Assembly: GCF_001939075.1 (NCBI RefSeq)
Contig: NZ_MPTA01000001.1
Coordinates: 868,001 to 932,000 of the forward strand
Origin: Paenisporosarcina indica
Lineage (GTDB): Bacteria; Bacillota; Bacilli; Bacillales_A; Planococcaceae
Length of the DNA stretch: 64,000 nt
Reading direction: 5' to 3'
Below the pieces are notes generated by a model. The model saw only the letters and a program-made list of their open reading frames with translations, ran no database searches and was not told where the DNA came from. A program made the position numbers and the translations under genes. Shown one piece after another: positions 26,768 through 34,664 of this stretch. The number at the start of each line of letters is the position of its first letter. The first letter of the stretch is position 1.

Positions 26768-27344
26768 TTGCTACTTTCGAAAGCATGGGAAGGATTTGAA
26801 TCTGATAAAAGGATCGAAGGTTTTTCTCCACAGACATTGAAAGCTTATCAGCACCAATTTTCATTGCTTATTGAGTATTTTAAGGATGCTGAGATTACAA
26901 CTCTAGAGACGAATCATTTGAAAGAATACCTTGCGACTTCCTGGAAGCATTTAAAACCAGCCAGTCTTGCCCACAGAATTCGTTTTCTGAAGTCGGTATT
27001 CCGTTGGTCCCATAAGAAGGCAATATACTTAAGATTCCAGCAGCAAAAATTAAAGAACCTAAAGTAGGCAAGCGAATCCCCAAATATTTAACCGAAATGG
27101 AAAAAGAACTTCTGCATGAAGCCTGTCATTTACCAATTGAGAAAGCAATCTTTGAGTTTATGTTTTCGACCGGTTGTCGAATAGGAGAAATTGTTTCGTT
27201 AGAGAGGAACCATATTAATTGGTCCAATCGATCTGCTATAGTCAGAGGAAAGGAGATAAGGACAAATACCCGTCTATCTTTGTCACCGAAAGACACCCCC
27301 ATAAATTGAGGGTCGCCCAAATGAGATACATCATCAATGCAACT
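26768..27344 (+). pseudogene. Tyrosine recombinase 2, degraded copy
   Basis: Close relative of recombinase 1: LLSKAWEGFESDKRIEGFSP at the start and STGCRIGEIVSLERNHINWS around the catalytic Arg. Lesions: a one-base loss near 27014, a deletion of ~25 codons after VRGKGDKD (it joins directly to YPSIFVTERHPHKLRVAQMR), and loss of everything after RYII, including HxxR, His and the Tyr nucleophile. Inactive. TTG start with GGGGG upstream. Confidence 0.85.
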
Positions 27345-27428
27345 CTGTATAAAAAGTTGCATAATAACGGCTCTAAGGATTTTATATGTTATAGAAGATT
27401 AGCTTTTCGTTCCATTAACAGAGCCTTT

Positions 27429-28676
27429 CTATTTAAAAATTATCGGAAAAGTAAATATAACGAAAGCTGCCCAAAGTCCGTAGACCGGCAAATACTTAGT
27501 AACTGCATCTTGGATAGTTGAAGGTCCGGATTTGTTTTGTAGAAAACGCATATAGGAGAGCATAATCCAAATTAGATTTGCACAGATAAGTACGTTTACT
27601 CCTAAAACAGCAAGTCTATTAGGCGTAATCCCATAAGAAGAAAGTCTGAACACGATGGCTGACAAAGCCACACTGTCAATGATAAGCGCAAGGACAATTA
27701 AGGCAAAATTTATATAATCTGAAATGTTCTTTTTCTCGTCTGAGTCGCTCTCGATAATGGAAAATATGGTAACGGCCAATACACCAAGGAGTATTCCGTT
27801 GAAGGCTATCAAGAAATTGCGGTCCAAGAATGGATTCTTTCCGACCCATATAACCGTTATAAGATAGACCAACAATGTGATCAGGACAAGAGGACTAAAA
27901 ATTTTAGCTATATATGGTGTAATATTCTTAGCAAGTTTAAGATTCATTGATACCAGGTATGCAGCCACAATAGCGAGAGCCGCAGCACCAAATAAAACGA
28001 CATTACTAAAATAGAAATCTTCTATATCCAGGCCAACAAAGCTAAATAACTGCATGGTTAATGCTGCTAATACCATTCCGCTAACTGCCATGCTGGCGTA
28101 GAGAATACAATATTCCAAATTAAATTTAATATAGGCTAATCTTGTACTGCCTTTTGAATATTCATTTCCTGTAAATGCAAGCCCTACCAATACCCATAAG
28201 AATATAGGAAGGTGTAAATAAGCAAGGATAATACTGTCTTTATAATTTAACGGCAACATATTAAGATAAATCCCTGAAATTAGGAACAATACTGCAAGGG
28301 AATAAATAACACTTTTTTTCGGAGTATTATTGTAAACAAAATAGGCAGCAATAAAGGGAATTATACCAAAAGCCAGGTTAATTGGAGCAATTGCTTCCTG
28401 TTCGACAAAATGGAAAATGATCCTGGTGCTTATCCCGGCCAGAATGGCTAAAATGCCCATGAATAAGAAACCTTTTTGAAGCAAGTAAGATTTTTCTGTA
28501 TTTGCCGTCTCCTTGAAATGCAATCTTTCATACCAAACACCAAGAACCTGAGAATCAGGATTTTGTTCCCATGCGTGTGAGAATGACTTTTTAAAAGCTT
28601 TCGGGTCTTTTCTATACACTCTCTCCAGCTCATGAGGGTTAGTAATATTTTCAATAATCAAATTGTTAATGTCCAT
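27429..28676 (-). CDS. Polytopic membrane protein, unknown
   Basis: 415 residues. A soluble N-terminus of about 65 residues (LIIENITNPHELERVYRKDP) precedes roughly eleven hydrophobic helices. No transporter motif recognised; it resembles uncharacterised DUF4153-like membrane proteins only in layout. TAGGGGGAG precedes the ATG. The 3' end abuts the decayed recombinase 2, and a broken yozG/yoaS-like pair is upstream on the same strand. Confidence 0.65.
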   Translation of the reverse strand: MDINNLIIENITNPHELERVYRKDPKAFKKSFSHAWEQNPDSQVLGVWYERLHFKETANTEKSYLLQKGFLFMGILAILAGISTRIIFHFVEQEAIAPINLAFGIIPFIAAYFVYNNTPKKSVIYSLAVLFLISGIYLNMLPLNYKDSIILAYLHLPIFLWVLVGLAFTGNEYSKGSTRLAYIKFNLEYCILYASMAVSGMVLAALTMQLFSFVGLDIEDFYFSNVVLFGAAALAIVAAYLVSMNLKLAKNITPYIAKIFSPLVLITLLVYLITVIWVGKNPFLDRNFLIAFNGILLGVLAVTIFSIIESDSDEKKNISDYINFALIVLALIIDSVALSAIVFRLSSYGITPNRLAVLGVNVLICANLIWIMLSYMRFLQNKSGPSTIQDAVTKYLPVYGLWAAFVIFTFPIIFK

Positions 28677-28725
28677 AGTTATATCTCCCCCTAATAATTG
28701 TTATATTAAGTTTCCTCCACTATGT

Positions 28726-28866
28726 TTAACTGTCCTCGTCACTTTTGTATTCTAAAATATCTCCAGGCTGACATTCTAAAGCCTTACAAATTGCTTCTAA
28801 AGTGGATAATCTAATCGCTTTTGCCTTTCCATTTTTCAATATAGAAAGGTTTGCTATTGTTATTCA
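28726..28866 (-). pseudogene. YozG-like XRE regulator lacking its N-terminus
   Basis: Remaining sequence reads ITIANLSILKNGKAKAIRLS, then TLEAICKALECQPGDILEY, the second half of a YozG-type Cro/CI helix-turn-helix. The first ~20 codons are gone: a stop lies directly before ITIAN, while the ribosome site GAGGTGA remains, indicating a deletion. Confidence 0.8.
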
Positions 28867-28868
28867 CC

Positions 28869-29278
28869 TCAGACCGTTAAATCATTTTCTGATTTGATAT
28901 TAATTGCTTCTTGTAACAGTTTTTGGAGAACAGCCGCAAAGATATAGAAGAGCGGCCAAACTAGCACATGCAAAATTCTGATTGCGATGACACAGTATTT
29001 GATTTACTTTAAAGCTTTTACAGATAAATCGGAGAAAGCTTTATTTTTGTCAATGTAGCGTAAGAGTTTGAAAGCCTGATACAAAGCAAAACAAAGTAAA
29101 AAGGAATCGCCGATGCCTCAAAAGCGATGAAAACGAGATGTTTTATAAAAGCAAACTCTGGAAGCAATTTTGCTGCAAGATTCGCCATCTCAGACACCAA
29201 AAAGATGCACAGAGCAAGAACTGGAACTCCTAAAAGAATAACAGCTATTTTTAAAAACAACGTTGTTACTTTTTCCAT
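28869..29278 (-). pseudogene. YoaS-like DUF2975 membrane protein, frameshift and deletion
   Basis: Frame one from ATG 29278 (GAGGTGC upstream) gives TTLFLKIAVILLGVPVLALC and a second helix, and ends early at 29018. Another frame continues AFKLLRYIDKNKAF and finally FAAVLQKLLQEAINIKSEND. Compared with the usual DUF2975 layout one helix region is missing. In Bacillus this gene pairs with the yozG regulator, as here; both are dead. Confidence 0.8.
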
Positions 29279-29456
29279 AAAAAGCACCTCAGTTATTTAT
29301 TCTTATTTTGATTTTAATATATATTTTATCGATTTACAATAAATTTTTATTAATTTAGATAATATTTTTATTGTGGTTTTTTAAGCGAAAATTAAAAGCA
29401 TACCTCAATCTAAGAAATGCTCTATAACTTTAAACCATTAAATTTATAACTTGTAC

Positions 29457-29557
29457 AGCTAACCTCCCCCGTTAGTTTAAGTGTAATGAGATCAAGTATA
29501 AAAAACGCCATAAATAAATTCACCAAAAAGAGCGTTAGCCCCTTCCGGAATCAACGT
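29457..29557. repeat. Palindromic repeat, GGAATCAACG subtype
   Basis: AGCTAACCTCCCCCGTTAGTTT at the left; centre AGAGCGTTAGCCCC-ttccgg-AATCAACGTC at the right. No gene is seen from 29279 to 29690 otherwise. Confidence 0.6.
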
Positions 29558-29690
29558 CATGAAAAAATAGAAACTACGATGATTTACTTGGAAAAGGTTT
29601 TTGCGAAGGAACGTCATGCAATTCATCAATGGAAACCCGAAGTGTTTGGTGAATATATTTAATAGAATGAATATAAAGGAGAAATTCGCG

Positions 29691-29993
29691 GTGAAAAAGA
29701 CAATTTCTGACGTTAACGGAAACGTAGTTCTTTCCTATAAAGAAAATGGATATCAAGCTGTGGTTGATGATTTTATAAACGCAAGATTCATAAACATCGT
29801 CACATATAATATCAATACTTTTGAAAAAAATACCGATTTGATTAAAGAGCTTAGGAAAGTTACTAGTTCTACTCCCATTAATTTAATTCTTAACATCCCG
29901 TCTAGAAGCGAGGATTATTATAAAAACGGTAAAATCGATCAGACCGCCGTTAATAATGTAAAAGTAAGAATAAAATACACATTAGAAGTTTAG
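29691..29993 (+). CDS. N-terminal fragment of a phospholipase D-like protein
   Basis: 100 residues from GTG 29691 (AAAGGAG upstream). GYQAVVDDFINARFINIVTY and NLILNIPSRSEDYYKNGK resemble the first strand region of PLD-superfamily proteins, which are usually far longer. It stops in or beside a minus-strand GNAT fragment, so the 3' part was probably lost by rearrangement. The PLD assignment is tentative. Confidence 0.45.
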   Translation: MKKTISDVNGNVVLSYKENGYQAVVDDFINARFINIVTYNINTFEKNTDLIKELRKVTSSTPINLILNIPSRSEDYYKNGKIDQTAVNNVKVRIKYTLEV

Positions 29994-30230
29994 AACGAGA
30001 AAAATTTGGTGATTTAAACGTCTATTTGCTGAACCTAAAATGGATAATCCAAATCCAATAATTTTCCGCTTTAGATTTCTAACAACTAAACATTGTTTAG
30101 ATTGATTTATCTTGTAAAGAAGTAATTTTCTTCTCTTATCATTAAATGCAGCTAAATCTAATTCAATAATTTCATTAATATCATTCTCACGGTATTTCTC
30201 TAAGGTAATTTCTCGAGGATTATTAAACAA
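29982..30230 (-). pseudogene. GNAT acetyltransferase fragment
   Basis: Reads NNPREITLEKYRENDINEI and VVRNLKRKIIGFGLSIL: the N-terminal half of a GNAT domain, lost before motif A. It converges with the truncated PLD-like gene; no ribosome site. The junction of the two fragments lies near 29985-30000. Confidence 0.55.
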
Positions 30231-30288
30231 TATTTCGTTGGAACATAATTATCACTTAAATATTTATGTACAGAGTCGCCAAAATTCT

Positions 30289-30315
30289 AAAAAAAGCACC
30301 TCATAAGAGATGCTC
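30289..30315 (-). terminator. Terminator of the adhB/coat operon
   Basis: Minus strand GAGCATCTC-ttat-GAGGTGCTTTTTTT, 20 bp after the adhB stop. Confidence 0.85.
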
Positions 30316-30334
30316 GAAAACTAACCTGCTATAT

Positions 30335-31471
30335 TTACGGCTTTAGTACAACTTTTATACAGTCTTCCATTTTGGTATCAAATACTTCATAGCCATGCTT
30401 AGCTTGATCTAAAGGAAGTACATGAGTGACAATATCACTTGGATCAACCTTACCTTCCGCAATTAAATTATATAAATGCTGCATGTAGTGAATAACTGGA
30501 GCTTGACCTGTCCTAATATTCACATTTCGTTGAAAGATGTCACCTAATGGGAATGCATTATAACGTGCCCCATAAACTCCTGTAATTTGAATTGTTCCAC
30601 CTTTGCGAACAGCTTGACTTGCAATTACTAGAGCTCCCATTGCTCCTCCTTGTAATTTCAGACCAGAAGCAAGAAATTCCAGTGGAGTCATTTTTCCACT
30701 CATTCCTACGCAGTCAATGACTACATCTGCTCCACCCTGTGTTATTTCTCTTAAATATTCACCACAATTTTCGTGATCTTCAAAGTTAACAATCTCCACT
30801 TTATTCGTACGTTTTGCATGTTTTAATCGATAACCAACGTAATCAACTGCAATAACTCTTTTTGCACCTTTTAACCACGCAAATTTTTGTGCTAACAGAC
30901 CAACTGGACCGCATCCTAATATTACGACCGTATCCCCTGCTTTCACTCCCGCATTGTCTACACTCCAAAATGCTGTGGATGCAGCATCTGCAAGTAACAC
31001 TAAACTTTCATCCGCTACTTCACTGTTTTCTGGAATCTTAAAAGGTGTAAAATTTGCATATGGAACTCTCATAAATTCCGCTTGACCACCTGGGAACCCT
31101 CCCGTCGTGTCTGAGTAGCCAAAATATGCGCCCATTTCTCCATTTTCATTCGCATTGTCGCATTGACTTTCTAATTCATGATTACAGTACCAACATTGAC
31201 CACATGCTATATTAAATGGGATTATAACGCGATCCCCTTTTTTAACTTTCGTTACATCCTTACCGACTTCTTCTACAATTCCCATAGGTTCATGTCCAAT
31301 AACATAATCCTCTCCAAGGTTTGGGATCATCCCATGAATTAAGTGTAAGTCTGATCCGCAAATGGCAGTAGTAGTCAGTTTAACAATGATATCATCCGCT
31401 TTTTGGATACTTGGGTCTTTCACGTTTTTTACTTGAACATTTTTAACACCTTGAAAAGTAACAGCTTTCAT
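30335..31471 (-). CDS. adhB: Zinc-dependent alcohol dehydrogenase, AdhB-like
   Basis: 378 residues, medium-chain dehydrogenase. Catalytic zinc: Cys in AICGSDLHL and GHEPMGIVEEVG; structural zinc: CGQCWYCNHELESQC; NAD-binding VVILGCGPVGLLAQ. Length and end (DCIKVVLKP) match Bacillus subtilis AdhB, which likewise sits beside two spore-coat-like genes (yraF, yraG). It oxidises or reduces an alcohol/aldehyde, possibly during sporulation. AGAAGGAG precedes the ATG; last gene of the operon. Confidence 0.85.
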   Translation of the reverse strand: MKAVTFQGVKNVQVKNVKDPSIQKADDIIVKLTTTAICGSDLHLIHGMIPNLGEDYVIGHEPMGIVEEVGKDVTKVKKGDRVIIPFNIACGQCWYCNHELESQCDNANENGEMGAYFGYSDTTGGFPGGQAEFMRVPYANFTPFKIPENSEVADESLVLLADAASTAFWSVDNAGVKAGDTVVILGCGPVGLLAQKFAWLKGAKRVIAVDYVGYRLKHAKRTNKVEIVNFEDHENCGEYLREITQGGADVVIDCVGMSGKMTPLEFLASGLKLQGGAMGALVIASQAVRKGGTIQITGVYGARYNAFPLGDIFQRNVNIRTGQAPVIHYMQHLYNLIAEGKVDPSDIVTHVLPLDQAKHGYEVFDTKMEDCIKVVLKP

Positions 31472-31495
31472 TAATTAAATCTCCTTCTATATTCA

Positions 31496-31858
31496 TTATT
31501 TCTTCGGTGGGCTTGGAAACATTCCTTTCCGATTTGTAACGCCCGGAAAGAGATTTAAATTAGCTATATCTACTGCATTTTGAGCGGATTTAATATCCAA
31601 TTGTTTTTGTAGTTCTAAATCATATGGGTTTAACCATTGTTTTTTCATCATGAGATCTGCAATTTCGAAATATAAGGCAATGGTTACATCAAGTTGTTCC
31701 TGTAATAACTTTCTAATTGTAGGTGTTGCTGTTTCTGTCAATGCAATTGAAAGATTTCTAACCCCAGTTTTTGCTGATAACAAAAATTCAAGGGCAATAC
31801 CTGAATCAGTAAGTTCGGGCATTCCAACAGAATTTATAGGATCTAAATAATCATTCAT
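31496..31858 (-). CDS. Spore coat protein, CotF-like (YraF type)
   Basis: 120 residues, a helical CotF-type domain (IALEFLLSAKTGVRNLSIAL, then IRKLLQEQLDVTIALYFEIA) ending with a proline/lysine tail. Located between the small coat gene and adhB, as in the yraG-yraF-adhB order. Expected to be made in the mother cell and added to the coat. GGAGG precedes the ATG. Confidence 0.8.
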   Translation of the reverse strand: MNDYLDPINSVGMPELTDSGIALEFLLSAKTGVRNLSIALTETATPTIRKLLQEQLDVTIALYFEIADLMMKKQWLNPYDLELQKQLDIKSAQNAVDIANLNLFPGVTNRKGMFPSPPKK

Positions 31859-31874
31859 ACGAACCGACCTCCGA

Positions 31875-32081
31875 TTATTTTAACTCAGCGTTTGAATATA
31901 GTTTTATCATTGCAGTTAAAGCTGGTATAGATTGTTTTACGTCCTTCTCCATTAGCGCTTTTAGATCTTGGTCAAAAACGATACCTTGCATCATTTTAGA
32001 TTTAAGTAAACATATTGTCTTAAAATTTATTACTTCATGAAATTCCAAAGTTTCATGAAGTGCTAATTTCTTTTCAAACAT
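31875..32081 (-). CDS. Small spore coat-like protein (YraG type)
   Basis: 68 residues: LHETLEFHEVINFKTICLLK, then MMQGIVFDQDLKALMEKDV, the CotF-family N-terminal pattern found in YraG. First gene of the coat/adhB operon, 16 bp from the next gene. GGAGGTG precedes the ATG. Confidence 0.75.
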   Translation of the reverse strand: MFEKKLALHETLEFHEVINFKTICLLKSKMMQGIVFDQDLKALMEKDVKQSIPALTAMIKLYSNAELK

Positions 32082-32168
32082 TCCTGCACCTCCGAATCTT
32101 TTTATCCATTAAAGATTACCCCGAAAATGGTGTTTATATTCAGAACAATTGAACAATCTGCTCGTTAA

Positions 32169-32204
32169 TAAAAAGCATCCATCTTTACGGATTGATGCTT
32201 TTGT
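32169..32204 (-). terminator. Terminator after the DUF2750 gene
   Basis: Minus strand GCATCAATCC-gtaaaga-TGGATGC followed by TTTTTATT. Confidence 0.8.
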
Positions 32205-32248
32205 AGAGATAACTCCTATTTTCCAATTTAATGTGAGTAGCATCCTAC

Positions 32249-32620
32249 TTACTTTAAATTGCGAATCATCTCCTTTATTTCATCACGTTTTTGAATGGTT
32301 GTATCGTTTCCATTTGGAAAAATCGCTGTGGCACCACCGTCATTTTCAATATCAATTAGTATATCGTCTAAAAAAGTCGAAAGTGGTATGTTGAACGCTT
32401 CGTATGACTCATCAAAATTGCAAGAATTCATTTCAGCAAAGCTTCGGCTTGGCCAAACAGGTATTAAAAATGGATATTCTCCATCATTTTCTAATAGTAA
32501 TAAGTCGCTTTTTTTGTCGCGTAGTAGCCACACTTGTTCATCATTTGCAACCATAGCATAAAAATATACCAGTCGCTTTTCAGCAGGACGGTTTAAAATT
32601 AACCGTTTAATTAATTTCAT
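32249..32620 (-). CDS. DUF2750 protein
   Basis: 123 residues. The DUF2750 pattern is visible: EQVWLLRDKKSDLLLLENDG, then FLIPVWPSRSFAEM. Function unknown, soluble. The ATG at 32620 has AAAGGA at 9 bases; an ATG three codons earlier is possible. Single unit with its own terminator. Confidence 0.75.
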   Translation of the reverse strand: MKLIKRLILNRPAEKRLVYFYAMVANDEQVWLLRDKKSDLLLLENDGEYPFLIPVWPSRSFAEMNSCNFDESYEAFNIPLSTFLDDILIDIENDGGATAIFPNGNDTTIQKRDEIKEMIRNLK

Positions 32621-32760
32621 ATAGGTCATTCCTTTACAATATTATTAAAATTACACCATAAAATAGTTTTTACATTTATTTCACTTTCGTGCATTGTTAA
32701 TTACTGGTGTATTCTGACTTATATAATTGAAAAACAAGTCATTATTCAAACACTTTATTT

Positions 32761-32826
32761 AACTAATCTGTCTTTAAAATCAATAATTCAACAAAAAAAG
32801 CTTTAATCCTTCTCGGATCAAAGTCT
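32761..32826. repeat. Palindromic repeat, GGATCAAAG subtype
   Basis: AACTAATCTGTCTTTAAAAT at the left (degenerate), AGCTTTAATCC-ttct-CGGATCAAAGTC at the right, next to the stop of the pseudogene at 32835. Confidence 0.6.
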
Positions 32827-32834
32827 ATTTACAC

Positions 32835-33308
32835 TTACATAAGCTTTGCGTACTCCCCCGCTTGCTCCCTATTCAATTTCTTAAGAGTAAAATCTTTAGC
32901 TATTACTTCTACGTAAACATCATGACCTATGACCACAATATGTTTATAATCTTTATATCCGCTTTCTAATATGCTATTTGGATAAAGTCTCTTATTTTTC
33001 ATCACTAAGCTATTAAGCCAGTGTGAATCTAGAACACTGAGAATATAGGAGTGATGTGTGTGTCCGTACACATACTCAATGAATTCAGCATGTGTGAAGT
33101 TAGTTGTCCAACAGTTATTAAATGTTATTTGTCCAATATAATCAGCTGGAGTAGAGTCCTCATTCCAACATCCAAATAAACCATACAATCTCTTTCAGTA
33201 ACATGAAGAATTACATCCCCCTGTGGATCTTGCCATATTTCAAGAGGTATTTGTATTGCTTTTTCCTTGTCAATTTTTTACGCCCCATTCAGTAATTTTA
33301 CTCTGCAT
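32835..33308 (-). pseudogene. Hypothetical protein gene with two frameshifts
   Basis: From ATG 33308 the frame reads MQSKITEWGVKN and stops; one base off, it continues EKAIQIPLEIWQDPQGDV to TERDC; a second shift leads into YGLFGCWNEDSTPADYIGQI and the rest to 32835. An apparent loss of a repeated TTGT explains the second shift. The restored protein (~157 residues) resembles the style of the 51752-52222 product but belongs to no family I can name. Confidence 0.7.
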
Positions 33309-33326
33309 TAAAGTAAGCCATTCATT

Positions 33327-33662
33327 CTAGATGCTCAGAACCTTGGGTGGATATATTTTATGTACTCGAGAAAAGAAACCTCGTTCGCGTAACCGATTCA
33401 TGGCAGTCGCTCTTGTATTCTCCTTCAATACTTCAACTTCCTCCCACGTATGATCAGTGACGACTACCAGCCACTTTCCATTATCACACTCTCCCAAATA
33501 GCCACTTACATGTCCGGCAATAATACTTTCTTCATTCTTTATAACTTTTTGAACGTAGTACTTTTCCATTAGTTCGTTGGATATCGTTTGGTACACCTCT
33601 AGGTATATACTATCGGATAATTTCGACTTTTTGCGATAAATTCTTTCGTCAAGTTTCGACAT
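33327..33662 (-). CDS. Hypothetical protein
   Basis: 111 residues: a basic start (MSKLDERIYRKKSKLSDSIY) and a C-terminal half with two strands (GKWLVVVTDHTWEEVEVL). No ribosome site before the ATG, and a terminator hairpin immediately upstream, so the gene may have lost its 5' region. Family unknown. Confidence 0.45.
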   Translation of the reverse strand: MSKLDERIYRKKSKLSDSIYLEVYQTISNELMEKYYVQKVIKNEESIIAGHVSGYLGECDNGKWLVVVTDHTWEEVEVLKENTRATAMNRLRERGFFSRVHKIYPPKVLSI

Positions 33663-33671
33663 TTGGGCAAA

Positions 33672-33695
33672 TAAAAAAGCATCTATTCAGATGCT
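33672..33695 (-). terminator. Rho-independent terminator
   Basis: Minus strand AGCATCT-gaat-AGATGCTTTTTT, downstream of the gene 33820-34317. Confidence 0.8.
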
Positions 33696-33766
33696 CATCT
33701 CTCCTCGACATATATTTTTTCCAGTAAAGTAACAACCTAATAAGGAAATATAATCTCTTCTTATTT

Positions 33767-33786
33767 CACTAAAGCACCCGTTACTT
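33767..33786. repeat. Right half of a palindromic repeat
   Basis: CACTAAAGCACCCGTTACTT, 34 bp from the stop of 33820-34317; the left site is not visible. Confidence 0.65.
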
Positions 33787-33819
33787 CAATAAGAAAAAAA
33801 GCAATTTACTCATTTGATT

Positions 33820-34317
33820 TTAAAATTTTTCATTTCTCATACTTCTTAACTTTATGAATTTTTCAAGGTGAAGATAAATAAAGCTAATTAAAAACCCAAT
33901 AATAAAACCACCTACCACTGCAACGCCACTCCATTCAACAATATTACCTACAACAACACCCCAAAATACACTTTCCCAATTCCCCCAAAAGAATGGGTCT
34001 CCTTGACTGGATATATGTAATTCCGGTCTTGTTGAAACTCCTATAAAAGCAAGTTGAAATGCCATATATAGATAATAAGAAATAATTGAGAGAATCCAAG
34101 TTAAGCTACAAGCTAAAGCTGCACGCAATTTTGATTTAGAAATTCTTATTTCAAATATGGCGACAGGAATAAGCGGTACCAACCAAACACCATAAGTTAA
34201 CATTCTCCAAGAAACTCCACCTTGCCCAAGTACATTAGAAATAAAACTGTGGAATAAAAAGTCAAATACTCCAAATATAAATCCAGTAATAATATAGATG
34301 AACCAACGTATTTTCAA
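33820..34317 (-). CDS. Membrane protein, unknown
   Basis: 165 residues with four or five hydrophobic helices (FIYIITGFIFGVFDFLFHSF, VWLVPLIPVAIFEI, SLTWILSIISYYLYMAFQLA, VGGFIIGFLISFIYL). No family recognised. TTG start behind AGAGG. A single unit with a repeat upstream and a half-site downstream. Confidence 0.6.
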   Translation of the reverse strand: MKIRWFIYIITGFIFGVFDFLFHSFISNVLGQGGVSWRMLTYGVWLVPLIPVAIFEIRISKSKLRAALACSLTWILSIISYYLYMAFQLAFIGVSTRPELHISSQGDPFFWGNWESVFWGVVVGNIVEWSGVAVVGGFIIGFLISFIYLHLEKFIKLRSMRNEKF

Positions 34318-34376
34318 TAAAATAATACCTCTTTTCGGATTTATTTATCTTAGTTATATATACCGTTTCCTTCTTC

Positions 34377-34447
34377 AACAATCCTGCTACGTTACTTCAA
34401 TAAGAAAAAAGGCTTTACTCCTTCTTGAAGTAAAGCACCCGTTAGTT
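34377..34447. repeat. attC-like palindromic repeat
   Basis: AACAATCCTGCTACGTTACTTC, centre GGCTTTACTCCTTCTTGAAG, right end TAAAGCACCCGTTAGTT. Same subtype as 21161-21231. Confidence 0.85.
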
Positions 34448-34449
34448 GA

Positions 34450-34664
34450 ATTATTCGTATCAGGAAAATCCATATATATGAAGCCCACACCTATCAACAT
34501 AAAAGAAACTTTACTACCCACCAAGGTGCAATAGCCAACAAAAAAGTTGTTATTCGTCCAATAATAGTAACAATTATAGAATCTGTAGTAGCAGTGGAAG
34601 ACGTATTCTCTCCATATCTCTTATGTTTCTCTTTATTGTGAAAAAAACTACTTAAAAGAGTAAT
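34450..34664 (-). pseudogene. Remnant of a small membrane-protein gene
   Basis: In one minus frame a run reads TSSTATTDSIIVTIIGRIT and then LLAIAPWWVVKFLL before stops; no start codon with a ribosome site. Probably a decayed unit behind the repeat at 34377. Nothing else is seen between the repeat and the ABC permease gene. Confidence 0.35.

Noticed and set aside
22403-27344. Classical integron integrase IntI
   Set aside because: The IntI-specific extra segment before the HxxR box is absent, and the site boxes AACTAAC/GTTAGTT do not fit RYYYAAC/GTTRRRY fully; I call it integron-like only.
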